DNA of 64,000 nt from positions 96,827 through 160,826 of the forward strand of contig NZ_JBNNUK010000008.1 of NCBI RefSeq assembly GCF_050279675.1, read 5' to 3'. Both the position numbers and the translations under genes were made by a program. Within the stretch, counting starts at the first letter, position 1. Every line of letters starts with the position of its first letter. Below the pieces are notes generated by a model. The model made no database searches, was not told the DNA's origin, and was given only the letters and a program-made list of their open reading frames with translations. This document shows, one piece after another, positions 45,363-54,832 of this stretch. This DNA is from Viridibacillus sp050279675 (GTDB taxonomy: Bacteria > Bacillota > Bacilli > Bacillales_A > Planococcaceae).

Positions 45363-46748
45363 TTATTTTTCATCAATATATGAAAGTGTTTTGCCTGTCC
45401 AGCCAAATAGAATTGTTAAGATGGGTGATAACAAACAGAAGAAGGTAAATGGCAAGTAATCCCAAGTTGAAACACCTAATACATTGGTGATGAAAATACC
45501 ACATACACTCCAAGGAACGAGTGGGTTTACAACGGTACCTGCATCTTCCATTACACGTGCAAGGTTTTTACTTTTCAAGCCAACCTTTTTGAACTGTGCT
45601 TGGAATGCTTCACCTGTTAATAGAATAGATAAGTATTGCTCACCGATTAATGTGTTAATTCCAATCGCTGTAACTGCTGCACCTGTTATAACAGATCCAG
45701 TACTTTTAAAGAGGCTTTCTACTTTTGATAATAGTGCTTGCACGATACCAAGCGTGAATAATAAGCCACCCATGCTAAGTGCTAAAAGGACAAGTCCGAT
45801 TGTGAACATCATGCTATTAATACCGCCGCGTGAAAGTAGGGAATCAATATCTTCTATACCTGTAGTAGATTTGAAACCATTAAATAAAATGTCCATTACT
45901 TCACTAATTCCAAATTGCGTATGGAAGTATGCAACGATAATAGCTGAGATAGAGCTAACTGCTAATGTTAAAATAGCGGGTGTTTTTTTCAAAGTTAGAA
46001 TGATAAGAATAACTAAAGGGATTAGTGTATACCAATGCACCATACCTGTTTGTAACAGACCGTTTTGAAATGCATCAATTTTGTCTGCGTGTTGTAATTC
46101 TTTATTCGGCGAAATTGCACCATAAACAACTAATGAGATAAAAAATGCCGGGATTGTTGTCCATCCCATATTTTTAATATGTTCAAATAAATCTACGCCA
46201 ACAATGGCAGATGAGAGATTTGTCGTATCAGATAGAGGTGACATTTTATCGCCAAAAAAAGCACCTGAAACGATAGCGCCGGCAGTGATTGCTAATGAAA
46301 TATCCATTGCGCTAGCCATGCCGATAAATGCTACACCGACTGTAGCAGTAGTTGTAAGTGAGCTACCTACTGCAAGTCCTACAATACAAGTAACAAGAAA
46401 TACAACAGCATAAAAGAAATGTGGTGTAATTGTTTGGAAGCCTAAGTAAATCATTGTCGGGATGGTGCCACCCATCATCCAACTACTAATTAAAATACCG
46501 ATAAAGAAGAAGATGAAAATAGCGCTTAACCCAGCTCTAGAGCCTTCAACTAGACCATCTTCTAGTTGTTTATAAGGGACTTTTTTGGTTAAGCCATAAA
46601 AAAGTAATAATAATATACTCATAATAATTGGTATATGTGGTACTGCATCAAATTTAGCAATACTAATCCCCATAGTAGCAATAATGATGCCTACAAGAAG
46701 TAATGACTCAAAAAAAGATGGTGTAATTTTAGATTGAATACGAAACAT
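45363..46748 (-). CDS. NhaC-family transporter, candidate tyrosine transporter
   Basis: A 461-residue permease of the NhaC superfamily with about eleven helices. It has the family signatures GAFFGDKMSPLSDTTN, with its sodium-site residues, and INTLIGEQYLSILLTGE. NhaC proteins were first described as Na+/H+ antiporters, but members such as MleN move organic anions. Here the gene sits behind a T-box whose specifier reads UAC, which suggests amino-acid rather than ion control, as in YheL-type proteins. ATG 46748 follows AGGAGG. Longer in-frame starts run into the T-box and are rejected. Confidence 0.85.
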   Translation of the reverse strand: MFRIQSKITPSFFESLLLVGIIIATMGISIAKFDAVPHIPIIMSILLLLFYGLTKKVPYKQLEDGLVEGSRAGLSAIFIFFFIGILISSWMMGGTIPTMIYLGFQTITPHFFYAVVFLVTCIVGLAVGSSLTTTATVGVAFIGMASAMDISLAITAGAIVSGAFFGDKMSPLSDTTNLSSAIVGVDLFEHIKNMGWTTIPAFFISLVVYGAISPNKELQHADKIDAFQNGLLQTGMVHWYTLIPLVILIILTLKKTPAILTLAVSSISAIIVAYFHTQFGISEVMDILFNGFKSTTGIEDIDSLLSRGGINSMMFTIGLVLLALSMGGLLFTLGIVQALLSKVESLFKSTGSVITGAAVTAIGINTLIGEQYLSILLTGEAFQAQFKKVGLKSKNLARVMEDAGTVVNPLVPWSVCGIFITNVLGVSTWDYLPFTFFCLLSPILTILFGWTGKTLSYIDEK

Positions 46749-46776
46749 GGAAATCCTCCTATATATTAAAATGGCA

Positions 46777-47008
46777 TAAAAAAATCCTTCTATCCCTATA
46801 AAAAGGGACGAAGGAGAACTCCGCGGTACCACCCTAATTGTTGAATAATAGAATCCAACCACTTCATTTATAACGAATATCTAATGGTGTAATTCATCTA
46901 TAATACAGACCTAAGTTTGCACCAATTACTTAGTCTCTAATTGCTGTCTGTAAAATACCTACTATGTCCATCACTCGTAATGTTCACTTTGTCGCTTCAA
47001 CGCATTGA
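46777..47008 (-). promoter_or_regulatory. T-box riboswitch leader, tyrosine specifier
   Basis: On the minus strand, stem I carries TAGTAGGT, AGAGAC and GGTGCAAAC elements. The specifier loop reads GAAT-TAC-ACC, giving UAC (46891-46889), a tyrosine codon. The T-box is AGGGTGGTACCGCGG, and the terminator TCCTTCGTCCC / GGGATAGAAGGA ends in seven T. Reading the loop one base earlier would give TTA (Leu), but the ACC after the triplet matches the proS leader. Confidence 0.88.
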
Positions 47009-47019
47009 AGTTAATAAAA

Positions 47020-47047
47020 ATTCTACCACGTTTAAGTATATAGTCAA
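47020..47047 (-). promoter_or_regulatory. Promoter of the T-box/nhaC transcript
   Basis: On the minus strand TTGACT (47047-47042), 16 bases, TAGAAT (47025-47020), about 10 bases before the leader. The rest of the gap to 47260 shows nothing recognisable. Confidence 0.7.
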
Positions 47048-47260
47048 TAGATTTGACTTAAATATATTATTTGAGACAGTATTTTTATATCTTTATAAAA
47101 AAGAAAGTCTGTTGATAGTGTATTTCGAGGTATACATAAACTATACCGTGTTGGAAAAAATAATAATAACTAATAAACTTTACCATTTTGCAAGTTAATT
47201 AATCAGAATTTTGTGATAAAATAACTTAAGATATTACTTCGAACAAAGGGGGCATGTTTT

Positions 47261-48892
47261 ATGTTATTACATAAGACTGTTGGAGAAGTTTTACGAAGCA
47301 CAGCGGAAGCGTTTCCGAATAACGAAGCATATGTGTATCCAGAAAATAATGTAAGAAAAACTTATGAGGAATTTAATCAAGAGACGGACGAATTAGCGAA
47401 GGCATTTATCGGCATGGGTATCGCAAAAGGGGAGCATATTGCCATTTGGTCGGATAATAAGAGGGAATGGCTACTTAGTCAGTTTGCATCAGGGAAGATG
47501 GGAGCTGTTCTTGTAACAGTAAACACAAATTATCAAGAAAAAGAACTTGAATATTTGCTACAGCAATCGGACTCAACAACATTAATTCTAGGGGAAGAAT
47601 TTAAAGGTACTTCTTATATTAATATCATCCAAAAGATATGTCCGGAACTAATGAACTCCCAAAAAGGGTATATTCAATCAGGAAAATTACCACAATTCAA
47701 ACGTGTGATAGTTATGAGTGAAAATGATTATCCGGGTATTTATAAATGGAGTGAACTTGTAGAATTTGCGGAGCAAGTGACGGATGAAGAATTAGAAGAA
47801 CGTTTTCAATCTCTGGATCCAGATGATGTTATTAATATTCAATACACATCAGGAACAACAGGTTTTCCAAAAGGAGTCATGTTAACACATAATAATGTCA
47901 TTAATAATGCTCAGCTAGTTGGAGAGTATATTCACTTAACGGAGCATGATCGTTTGTGCATCCCAGTACCATTCTTCCACTGCTTTGGTTGTGTGATGAG
48001 TACATTAGCTTCTGTATTACGTGGTGCCACAATGGTCGTGTTGGAACAGTTTGAACCGGGGTTAGTGCTACAAATCGTCCAAGATGAAAAGTGCACAGCT
48101 TTACAAGGGGTACCTACAATGTTCATCGCAGAACTAAATCATCCTGACTTTGGAAAGTTTGAATTATCCTCACTACGTACAGGGATTATGGCGGGTTCAA
48201 TTTGTCCAATCGAGGTAATGAAAAAGGTCATTAACGATATGGGTGCTCGTGAAATTACGATTTGCTATGGTCAGACAGAATCTTCACCAGTTATTACACA
48301 AACAAGCACGGATGATTCGATTGAAAGGCGTGTATCCACAGTTGGTAAGCCTCATCCGAATGTAGAGGTAAAGATTATTGATTCAGTGACTGGGGGTGAA
48401 GCTCAAATTGGTACACCAGGTGAATTATGTGCGCGTGGTTATTTAATTATGAAGGGTTACTATAATAATCCGGAAGCTACGCATGCTGCAATCGATCATG
48501 AAGGTTGGCTTCATACAGGGGATATCGCAGTTATGGATAACGATGGTTATATCGACATTACGGGGAGGATTAAAGACATGGTGATTCGTGGCGGTGAAAA
48601 TATTTATCCGCGTGAGGTGGAGGAGTTTTTATATGAGCATCCACAAATTCAAGATGTTCAGGTTGTCGGAGTACCGGATGAAAAATACGGAGAAGAACTA
48701 ATGGCTTGGGTCATATTAAAAGAAGGGGCATCTGTCACGGAAGAAGAGCTTAGAGCATATTGTAAAGGGAAGATATCCTATCATAAAATTCCGAAGTATA
48801 TTCAGTTTACAGATGAATATCCAATGACAGCATCAGGAAAAATTCAGAAGTTTAGATTAAGAGAATTATCACAATCACACCTAGTGAAGTGA
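47261..48892 (+). CDS. Long-chain acyl-CoA synthetase (AMP-binding)
   Basis: A 543-residue ANL-superfamily enzyme that activates a carboxylic acid to acyl-AMP and then the CoA thioester. The AMP-binding P-loop YTSGTTGFPKG is at about residue 196. ICYGQTESSP, GWLHTGDIA and GRIKDMVIRGGENIYP are the A5, A7 and A8 motifs, and the catalytic lysine is in TASGKIQKF near the end. Features fit FadD/YngI-type medium- to long-chain enzymes; chain preference is unknown. The ATG follows AAAGGGGGC. No other beta-oxidation gene is adjacent. Confidence 0.88.
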   Translation: MLLHKTVGEVLRSTAEAFPNNEAYVYPENNVRKTYEEFNQETDELAKAFIGMGIAKGEHIAIWSDNKREWLLSQFASGKMGAVLVTVNTNYQEKELEYLLQQSDSTTLILGEEFKGTSYINIIQKICPELMNSQKGYIQSGKLPQFKRVIVMSENDYPGIYKWSELVEFAEQVTDEELEERFQSLDPDDVINIQYTSGTTGFPKGVMLTHNNVINNAQLVGEYIHLTEHDRLCIPVPFFHCFGCVMSTLASVLRGATMVVLEQFEPGLVLQIVQDEKCTALQGVPTMFIAELNHPDFGKFELSSLRTGIMAGSICPIEVMKKVINDMGAREITICYGQTESSPVITQTSTDDSIERRVSTVGKPHPNVEVKIIDSVTGGEAQIGTPGELCARGYLIMKGYYNNPEATHAAIDHEGWLHTGDIAVMDNDGYIDITGRIKDMVIRGGENIYPREVEEFLYEHPQIQDVQVVGVPDEKYGEELMAWVILKEGASVTEEELRAYCKGKISYHKIPKYIQFTDEYPMTASGKIQKFRLRELSQSHLVK

Positions 48893-49071
48893 GTTTTTAT
48901 GAGCACAGATTATATGCTGAAGTATTGTATAACCTGATTTTACTTTTAATGATTTTATAGATGAGAATTGTTGACACGTAATGAATAAATACACTACTCT
49001 ACTTACTTATGCTAGGAAAGTCATGATAAAATGGCTATATCGTATAGGTGAAGGGAAGAGTGAGATTTATC

Positions 49072-50559
49072 ATGTCTGATAACATGTATCAACTCATTGC
49101 AATCGTTATTTATATGATTGCGATGTTAGTAATTGGCTGGTATGCATTTAGGCGTACGACTAATTTGACAGATTATATGCTCGGTGGTCGCTCATTAGGA
49201 CCTGCAGTTACGGCGTTAAGTGCCGGAGCAGCAGATATGTCAGGTTGGTTATTAATGGGGCTACCAGGTGCAATTTACGCAAGTGGATTAATAGAAGCAT
49301 GGATTGCCGTTGGTTTAACTGTAGGAGCATATTTAAACTGGGTGTTTGTGGCACCACGTTTACGTATGTACACACAAGTATCAAACAACTCAATTACAAT
49401 TCCAAGCTATTTAGATAACCGCTTAAGAGATAATACGAAGTTACTTCGCATTGCTTCAGGTTTAATAATTCTTGTGTTCTTTACTTTCTACGTTTCTTCG
49501 GGCATGGTTGCTGGTGGAGTATTTTTCGAGAGTTCGTTTGGATATGATTATCATACGGGGCTATTAATTTCATCTGGTGTTGTAATTGCATATACATTAT
49601 TTGGAGGATTTTTAGCTGTTAGTTATACAGACTTTATTCAAGGATTAGTGATGTTTTTAGCACTTATAATTGTTCCGATTTTCGGTTTATTCTTAACAGG
49701 CGGATTTGGAGAAACTGTAGATTCCATTAAAGAAGTTGATCCGAAATTATTAAGTTTATTTGCTGGTACAACGATTACAGGAATTATTTCTACTGTGGCA
49801 TGGGGGCTAGGTTATTTTGGTCAGCCGCATATTATTGTTCGTTTTATGGCTATTAAGAGTGTGAAGGAAACAAAACAAGCTCGTAGAATCGGAATAAGCT
49901 GGATGTTACTAAGTTTATTTGGTGCTATTGCAACAGCGCTTGTTGGTGTTGCCTATTACCAACAAAATGCTGGAGTATTAAAGAATCCTGAAACAGTATT
50001 TATTGCTTTAGGGCAAATTTTATTCCACCCATTCATTGCGGGGATTATGCTTGCAGCTATTTTAGCGGCAATTATGAGTACTATTTCATCTCAATTAATC
50101 GTAACATCATCTGCATTAGTGGAAGACATTTATAAAGCTGTATTTAAATCAAATGCTTCAGATAAACAATATGTGTTTTTAGGACGTGTAGCTGTACTTT
50201 TAGTATCTATTTTAGCTATGGCTTTAGCTTGGAAACAGGATAACAAAATTTTGGATTTAGTATCCTTCGCTTGGGCTGGCTTTGGCGCGGCATTTGGCCC
50301 TATTATTTTATTGACATTATATTGGAGGAAGATCACAAACTGGGGTGCTCTAGCAGGTATGGTAACCGGCGCAGTGACAACATACGTTTGGGGCTCAAAT
50401 GATAAGCTTCACGCGGCTATGTACGAGATTGTACCAGGATTTATTATCTGTCTACTCGTAGCGGTTGTTGTTAGTTTATTAACGTATAAACCAAATAAAG
50501 AAATTGAAGAAGAGTTTGATAGAACAATAGAGTTATTGAAAGAAGAACAAGAAGGCTAA
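49072..50559 (+). CDS. putP: Sodium/proline symporter
   Basis: A 495-residue member of the SSS family with thirteen helices. PutP hallmarks are GGRSLGPAVTALSAGAADMSGW (short blocks GGRSLGP, ADMSGWLLMG) in the first helices, GWGLGYFGQPHIIVRFMA-like sequence (AWGLGYFGQPH), and SSQLIVTSSALVEDIY. It imports proline with Na+. The ATG at 49072 gives MSDNMYQL and follows a GAGTGAG site; the earlier in-frame start has none. The paralogue OpuE is osmotically induced in Bacillus, so osmoprotection is an alternative to catabolism. It is monocistronic. Confidence 0.92.
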   Translation: MSDNMYQLIAIVIYMIAMLVIGWYAFRRTTNLTDYMLGGRSLGPAVTALSAGAADMSGWLLMGLPGAIYASGLIEAWIAVGLTVGAYLNWVFVAPRLRMYTQVSNNSITIPSYLDNRLRDNTKLLRIASGLIILVFFTFYVSSGMVAGGVFFESSFGYDYHTGLLISSGVVIAYTLFGGFLAVSYTDFIQGLVMFLALIIVPIFGLFLTGGFGETVDSIKEVDPKLLSLFAGTTITGIISTVAWGLGYFGQPHIIVRFMAIKSVKETKQARRIGISWMLLSLFGAIATALVGVAYYQQNAGVLKNPETVFIALGQILFHPFIAGIMLAAILAAIMSTISSQLIVTSSALVEDIYKAVFKSNASDKQYVFLGRVAVLLVSILAMALAWKQDNKILDLVSFAWAGFGAAFGPIILLTLYWRKITNWGALAGMVTGAVTTYVWGSNDKLHAAMYEIVPGFIICLLVAVVVSLLTYKPNKEIEEEFDRTIELLKEEQEG

Positions 50560-50569
50560 TCATTCTTGT

Positions 50570-50615
50570 GTCCGTAGTTGGCTATGCTTGCATACATACA
50601 GCTACGGACTTTTCT
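50570..50615 (+). terminator. Terminator after putP
   Basis: GTCCGTAGTTG / CAGCTACGGAC arms and TTTTCT tail. Confidence 0.8.
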
Positions 50616-50637
50616 ATATACATAAGGGGTGATAGGG

Positions 50638-51330
50638 ATGTTTGAATTAGATCATGTCGTATATTTCACAACAAAAAATCCGCAGCAGGTTGTCGAACAG
50701 GAACAAATTGAAGGTTTGCACCCTGTCGAAGGTGGGCAGCATTTGGATTGGGGAACGTATAATGCACTTTTTTATACAAAGAATAGTTATATCGAATGGC
50801 TGGCTGTTGAACATGAAAATATAGCGAAACAATCAACTCAGCCTTTAGTGAAACAACTTTTATATGATATTGTCGATGGTGAAGGTTTTGCATCATTATG
50901 CTTACGTTCAAACGATTTAGAAAAGAAGAATCGCTATTTTAAAAAGATGGGCTATCGTACATCAGGAATTATCCCTGCCGAGAGAAGAACGTCCAATGGC
51001 GGTTTGCGCAAATGGAAAATGCTTTTCATTGATCATAAAATTGACCATAGTTTACCTTATCCATTTTTTATTCAGTGGGAGCAGACGGATGAAGAACGTT
51101 ATTCGTCATTAAGAGAAGATGGAACAGTCAAATCGGAAAATGAAGAATTGACGATTAAACGTTGTATCTTCCATGTGAAAAATGTTGAAGAGAAGCTTAT
51201 TCAATGGTCAAGATTATTATCGTTATCTACAAAGGGGAACACATTGAAGTTGGGGAATACCTTATTTGTTTTTGAGGAAAAACATGATAGTAAGGAACGA
51301 TTGCACGCAATCGAAATTGCAAAAGGTTGA
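50638..51330 (+). CDS. VOC-superfamily (glyoxalase-like) protein
   Basis: A 230-residue protein of the glyoxalase-like domain group (Glyoxalase_3). It starts with the usual first strand FELDHVVYFT and has the core block SYIEWLAVE. The second, weaker repeat is near residues 160-220 (CIFHVKNVEE, LGNTLFVFEE). Typical metal ligands could be the early His and the Glu of YIEWL, but the set is not complete by eye. Its substrate is unknown. The ATG at 50638 follows AAGGGGTGAT. It lies between two hairpins, so it is transcribed alone. Confidence 0.72.
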   Translation: MFELDHVVYFTTKNPQQVVEQEQIEGLHPVEGGQHLDWGTYNALFYTKNSYIEWLAVEHENIAKQSTQPLVKQLLYDIVDGEGFASLCLRSNDLEKKNRYFKKMGYRTSGIIPAERRTSNGGLRKWKMLFIDHKIDHSLPYPFFIQWEQTDEERYSSLREDGTVKSENEELTIKRCIFHVKNVEEKLIQWSRLLSLSTKGNTLKLGNTLFVFEEKHDSKERLHAIEIAKG

Positions 51331-51474
51331 GAGTAAAGAAATGAATGTGTTAGGATAAATTTACCTTTTTAAATAAGGGTTCTAAATGGAATTTGAACTG
51401 AACTGTTTGAATATTTGACGGAGTGATTATGACACAGCTGCTTTTTAGAACATGTTATATTTAATGGTAAGAGA

Positions 51475-51512
51475 AGAGTAGAGTAGATATATCAGCTCTA
51501 CTCTACTGTTTA
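51475..51512. terminator. Hairpin between the VOC gene and hflX
   Basis: Perfect 10-base arms AGTAGAGTAG / CTACTCTACT with a 11-base loop. The tail (GTTTATTT) is weak, so terminator function is uncertain. Confidence 0.5.
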
Positions 51513-51575
51513 TTTCAGTGGGAATTAAGAATATATTCATACTCTTTGTTTTGCGTAGTAAGAGGAGGAAATTTG

Positions 51576-52844
51576 TTGGATGAATTAATGGAAAAAGCCG
51601 TATTAGTGGGTGTTAATTTACGAGGGGATGTTCATTTCGAATATTCGCTTGAGGAGCTACGAAATTTGGCGGAAGCATTAGATGTAGAAGTAGTTGGCAC
51701 CGTTACACAAAATTTAGAACGTGTAAATCCATCTCATTATGTTGGAACAGGTAAAATAGAAGAAATTAAAAATTTCTATGATGAATCAGACGCAAATTTA
51801 GTCGTTTTTGATGATGAGTTATCACCATCTCAAATACGTAATCTTGAGGCTGATCTAGAATGTAAAGTGATTGATCGTACAATGTTGATCTTAGATATAT
51901 TTGCTAGACGTGCAAAATCGAAAGAAGCACAAATGCAAGTAGAATTAGCACAGTTACAATATATGCTACCACGTTTAGTAGGTTTGCATGCGTCCCTTAG
52001 CCGCCAAGGTGGAGGAACAGGTGGTGGTTTCAAAAACCGTGGTGCAGGTGAAACTAAACTTGAACTAGATCGTCGAAAAATCGAGGATCAAATTGCAAAA
52101 TTACGCCGTGATTTAGAAGTGGTCAAAGAACAACGTGAAACACAGCGTAAGCAACGACGCAAAAATGAAATACCTGTCGTATCCATTGTAGGATATACGA
52201 ATGCTGGGAAATCGACGATTATGAATCAGTTGTTACGTAAAACTGAGCATGAGGAACATAAGCAAGTATTCGAAAAGGATATGCTTTTTGCTACTCTTGA
52301 AACATCGGTTCGTCAGATTGAATTACCGGATCATAAAAGCTTCCTATTAACTGATACTGTTGGTTTTGTTAGTAAATTACCCCACCATTTAGTAAAGGCG
52401 TTTCGTTCCACTTTGGAAGAAGCACGAGATGCAGATTTACTTTTACATGTAGTGGACTCTTCTAACGAAGAATATCAGTATATGATGGAAGTAACGAATG
52501 ATACATTACATTCTGTTGGGGTTGAAGATGTACCAACAGTATATGTGTATAATAAGGCTGATCTTGCTAATGCAAAGTATCCACATGTAAGTGGAGATAC
52601 GGTATGGATGTCTGCAAAAGAGGGTGTGGGATTGGATGAACTTTTACAGGTTGTTCGTCGCCATATTTTCTCTGATTATGTAATATGTCGCATTTGCATA
52701 CCATATGATAGAGGGGAAATTGTCTCGTATTTAAATGAGTATAGTAATATTCAAGAAACAGCATATGAAGAAGAAGGTACTGTATTGAAAGTTGAAATGA
52801 AAGAAGCAGACGCAAATCGGTTTGCTGAATTTATCTTGAAATAA
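51576..52844 (+). CDS. hflX: GTPase HflX
   Basis: A 423-residue ribosome-associated GTPase that splits stalled ribosomes under stress. The N-terminal HflX domain (to about 185) includes the glycine-rich linker SRQGGGTGGGFKNRGAGETK. The G domain follows, with G1 GYTNAGKST, G3 DTVGFVS and G4 NKAD. A C-terminal domain completes it. The TTG at 51576 (MDELMEK) is set by AGAGGAGG 8 bases upstream. It is flanked by hairpins on both sides and is monocistronic. Confidence 0.93.
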   Translation: MDELMEKAVLVGVNLRGDVHFEYSLEELRNLAEALDVEVVGTVTQNLERVNPSHYVGTGKIEEIKNFYDESDANLVVFDDELSPSQIRNLEADLECKVIDRTMLILDIFARRAKSKEAQMQVELAQLQYMLPRLVGLHASLSRQGGGTGGGFKNRGAGETKLELDRRKIEDQIAKLRRDLEVVKEQRETQRKQRRKNEIPVVSIVGYTNAGKSTIMNQLLRKTEHEEHKQVFEKDMLFATLETSVRQIELPDHKSFLLTDTVGFVSKLPHHLVKAFRSTLEEARDADLLLHVVDSSNEEYQYMMEVTNDTLHSVGVEDVPTVYVYNKADLANAKYPHVSGDTVWMSAKEGVGLDELLQVVRRHIFSDYVICRICIPYDRGEIVSYLNEYSNIQETAYEEEGTVLKVEMKEADANRFAEFILK

Positions 52845-52847
52845 GAA

Positions 52848-52887
52848 AGAGTAGAGAGTCGATGTGAAACCGACCCTCTACTCTTTT
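52848..52887. terminator. Bidirectional terminator between hflX and the ABC exporter gene
   Basis: AAGAGTAGAG / CTCTACTCTT arms plus inner TCG / CGA pairing, T-rich on both outer sides. Confidence 0.8.
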
Positions 52888-54604
52888 AGTTTTGATCAAA
52901 CTGAATGTTGTGTAGCTTTGTGAAAATGCCGTTTGCTGCGACAAGTTCGTCGTACTTACCATCTTCAGCAATTCCTTCTTCAGTGACGACGACGACTCGA
53001 TCAGCATCTCGTATTGTTGCAAGACGATGAGCGATGACGAGAGTCGTACGATTTTTTGCAAGTTCATTTAAAGAACGTTGAATAATTTTCTCTGTTTCTG
53101 TATCTAGAGCAGATGTTGCTTCGTCTAATATGAGAATAGGCGGATTCTTTAGAAACATTCGTGCAATTGCTAGTCGTTGTTTTTGACCACCAGATAATTT
53201 CAATCCTCTTTCACCAATTTGTGTATCATAACCATCTTGAAGATCTTCGATAAATTCCTCTAAATGAGCCTTTTTTGCAGCCTCTTGGATTTCTTCAAAT
53301 GAAGCCCCAAGTTTACCATAAGCAATATTATCACGGACCGTTCCGGTAAATAAGAAGACGTCCTGTTGTACGATGCCGATTTGTGAGCGTAAAGAGTGTG
53401 ATGTCATATCACGTACATCAATGCCATCAATTGAAATCGAACCTTCAGTGACATCATAAAATCTTGGTATTAATGAACAAATCGTTGTTTTACCAGCACC
53501 TGAAGGACCAACGAATGCAATTGTCTGTCCTTCTTGAATCGATAAATTAATATTGGACAAAATCTCTTTATAAGACTCGTATCTGAAATGTACATTTTTA
53601 AATTTAATATTTCCAGACAATGCATGATTATCGAGGGCATTGTTACGATTTTGGATGTCAGGTTCTTGGTCAATAAGCTCACGAAATCTCTTGAATCCAG
53701 CCATTCCTTTTGGATACAACTCTAAGAGGGCGCTAATTTTATCGACGGGTTTAATTAGTACATTTGAATAGAGCACGAAGCTAACAAGTTCACCGTAAGT
53801 TAGCAATTTGTTGAAGCTAAGCCACGCACCAACAACTAATATGATTAGTGTGACAAGGCGGGTCATCATATAAATGCTGGAGTGTGTACCTGCCATAATT
53901 TTATATGCTGAAAGCTTTGCAAGACGAAATCGGCCGTTATTTACTTTGAAGCGGTCCATTTCAAATTGTTCGTTTGTGAATGCTTGTACAACACGTACGC
54001 CTGACACGCTATCTTCTACTCGAGCATTGACGTCTGCAATGCTACCGTACATGGACTTCCAAGCTTCATTCATTTTGATATTGCCATATGTTACTAACCA
54101 AACTAAGAAGGGTACCATGATTATAGCGATAATGGCTAATTGTGGGTTGATACTGAACATAATAGCAAAGGCACCAAAGAACGTCATAATGGCAATGAAG
54201 AGATCTTCCGGACCATGATGAGCGAGCTCACCGATATCAAATAAATCATTCGTAACCCGACTCATAATATGACCTGTTTTCGTGTTGTCAAAAAAGCGGA
54301 ATGACTGTTTTTGTACATGATTAAAAAGTTCTTGTCGCATATCTGTTTCAATATTAATGCCAAGTTTATGACCTAAATAGCTGACGATATATTGCAACAA
54401 GGTGCTAAAAAGGTAAATGATTAATAGTAGTACACTCACTGTCACAATTGTGTCCCAATCGCCACTTGGTAAAAGTTTATCAATAAACCATTGTACGGCA
54501 ATTGGAAAGGCAAGTTCTAAAATTGCAACGATGACAGCACTTGTAAAATCGACAATAAATAATCGCTTATGCGGTTTGTAATAGGAAAAAAACTGTTTTA
54601 GCAT
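52886..54604 (-). CDS. ABC exporter, fused membrane and ATPase domains (MsbA-like)
   Basis: A 572-residue half-transporter with six N-terminal helices (about 15-310) and a C-terminal ATPase. Walker A is GPSGAGKTT, the signature LSGGQKQRLAIAR, Walker B ILILDEATSALD, and the switch His is in IAHRLAT. It should homodimerise to export lipids, drugs or peptides. It is close to the bacillal YknU/YfiB-type group, whose substrates are mostly undefined. The ATG at 54604 follows AGAGGAGC; the in-frame start eight codons upstream overlaps that site. It is divergent from the peptide transporter gene. Confidence 0.86.
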   Translation of the reverse strand: MLKQFFSYYKPHKRLFIVDFTSAVIVAILELAFPIAVQWFIDKLLPSGDWDTIVTVSVLLLIIYLFSTLLQYIVSYLGHKLGINIETDMRQELFNHVQKQSFRFFDNTKTGHIMSRVTNDLFDIGELAHHGPEDLFIAIMTFFGAFAIMFSINPQLAIIAIIMVPFLVWLVTYGNIKMNEAWKSMYGSIADVNARVEDSVSGVRVVQAFTNEQFEMDRFKVNNGRFRLAKLSAYKIMAGTHSSIYMMTRLVTLIILVVGAWLSFNKLLTYGELVSFVLYSNVLIKPVDKISALLELYPKGMAGFKRFRELIDQEPDIQNRNNALDNHALSGNIKFKNVHFRYESYKEILSNINLSIQEGQTIAFVGPSGAGKTTICSLIPRFYDVTEGSISIDGIDVRDMTSHSLRSQIGIVQQDVFLFTGTVRDNIAYGKLGASFEEIQEAAKKAHLEEFIEDLQDGYDTQIGERGLKLSGGQKQRLAIARMFLKNPPILILDEATSALDTETEKIIQRSLNELAKNRTTLVIAHRLATIRDADRVVVVTEEGIAEDGKYDELVAANGIFTKLHNIQFDQN

Positions 54605-54741
54605 GTATTTGCTCCTCTGTAATTTCAATTATTTGTATTATAACGAAAAAGTTAGATAAATGTAATAACTCGTCCGACATACAATTGTTTTATAATTCAA
54701 AAAAATGTTAAAATACTCAATATTTTGCAAACTTCTATTCT

Positions 54742-54771
54742 TTGACATGCATACAACTAACTATTTATAAT
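54742..54771 (+). promoter_or_regulatory. Sigma-A promoter of the POT transporter gene
   Basis: TTGACA (54742-54747), 18 bases, TATAAT (54766-54771), about 60 bases before the ATG. Confidence 0.75.
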
Positions 54772-54832
54772 AGACTTACTGTTTTTTCTGAAAATAGACA
54801 TCCTACTTACTTATTGGAAAGAGGGAAATTAA

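Noticed and set aside
46749..46862. Longer NhaC reading frame reaching 46862.
   Set aside because: It crosses the T-box and terminator. AGGAGG directly precedes ATG 46748.
51432..51465. An 11-codon ORF (MTQLLFRTCYI) before hflX with GGAGTG upstream.
   Set aside because: Too short to support, with no conserved feature and no attenuation-like arrangement.
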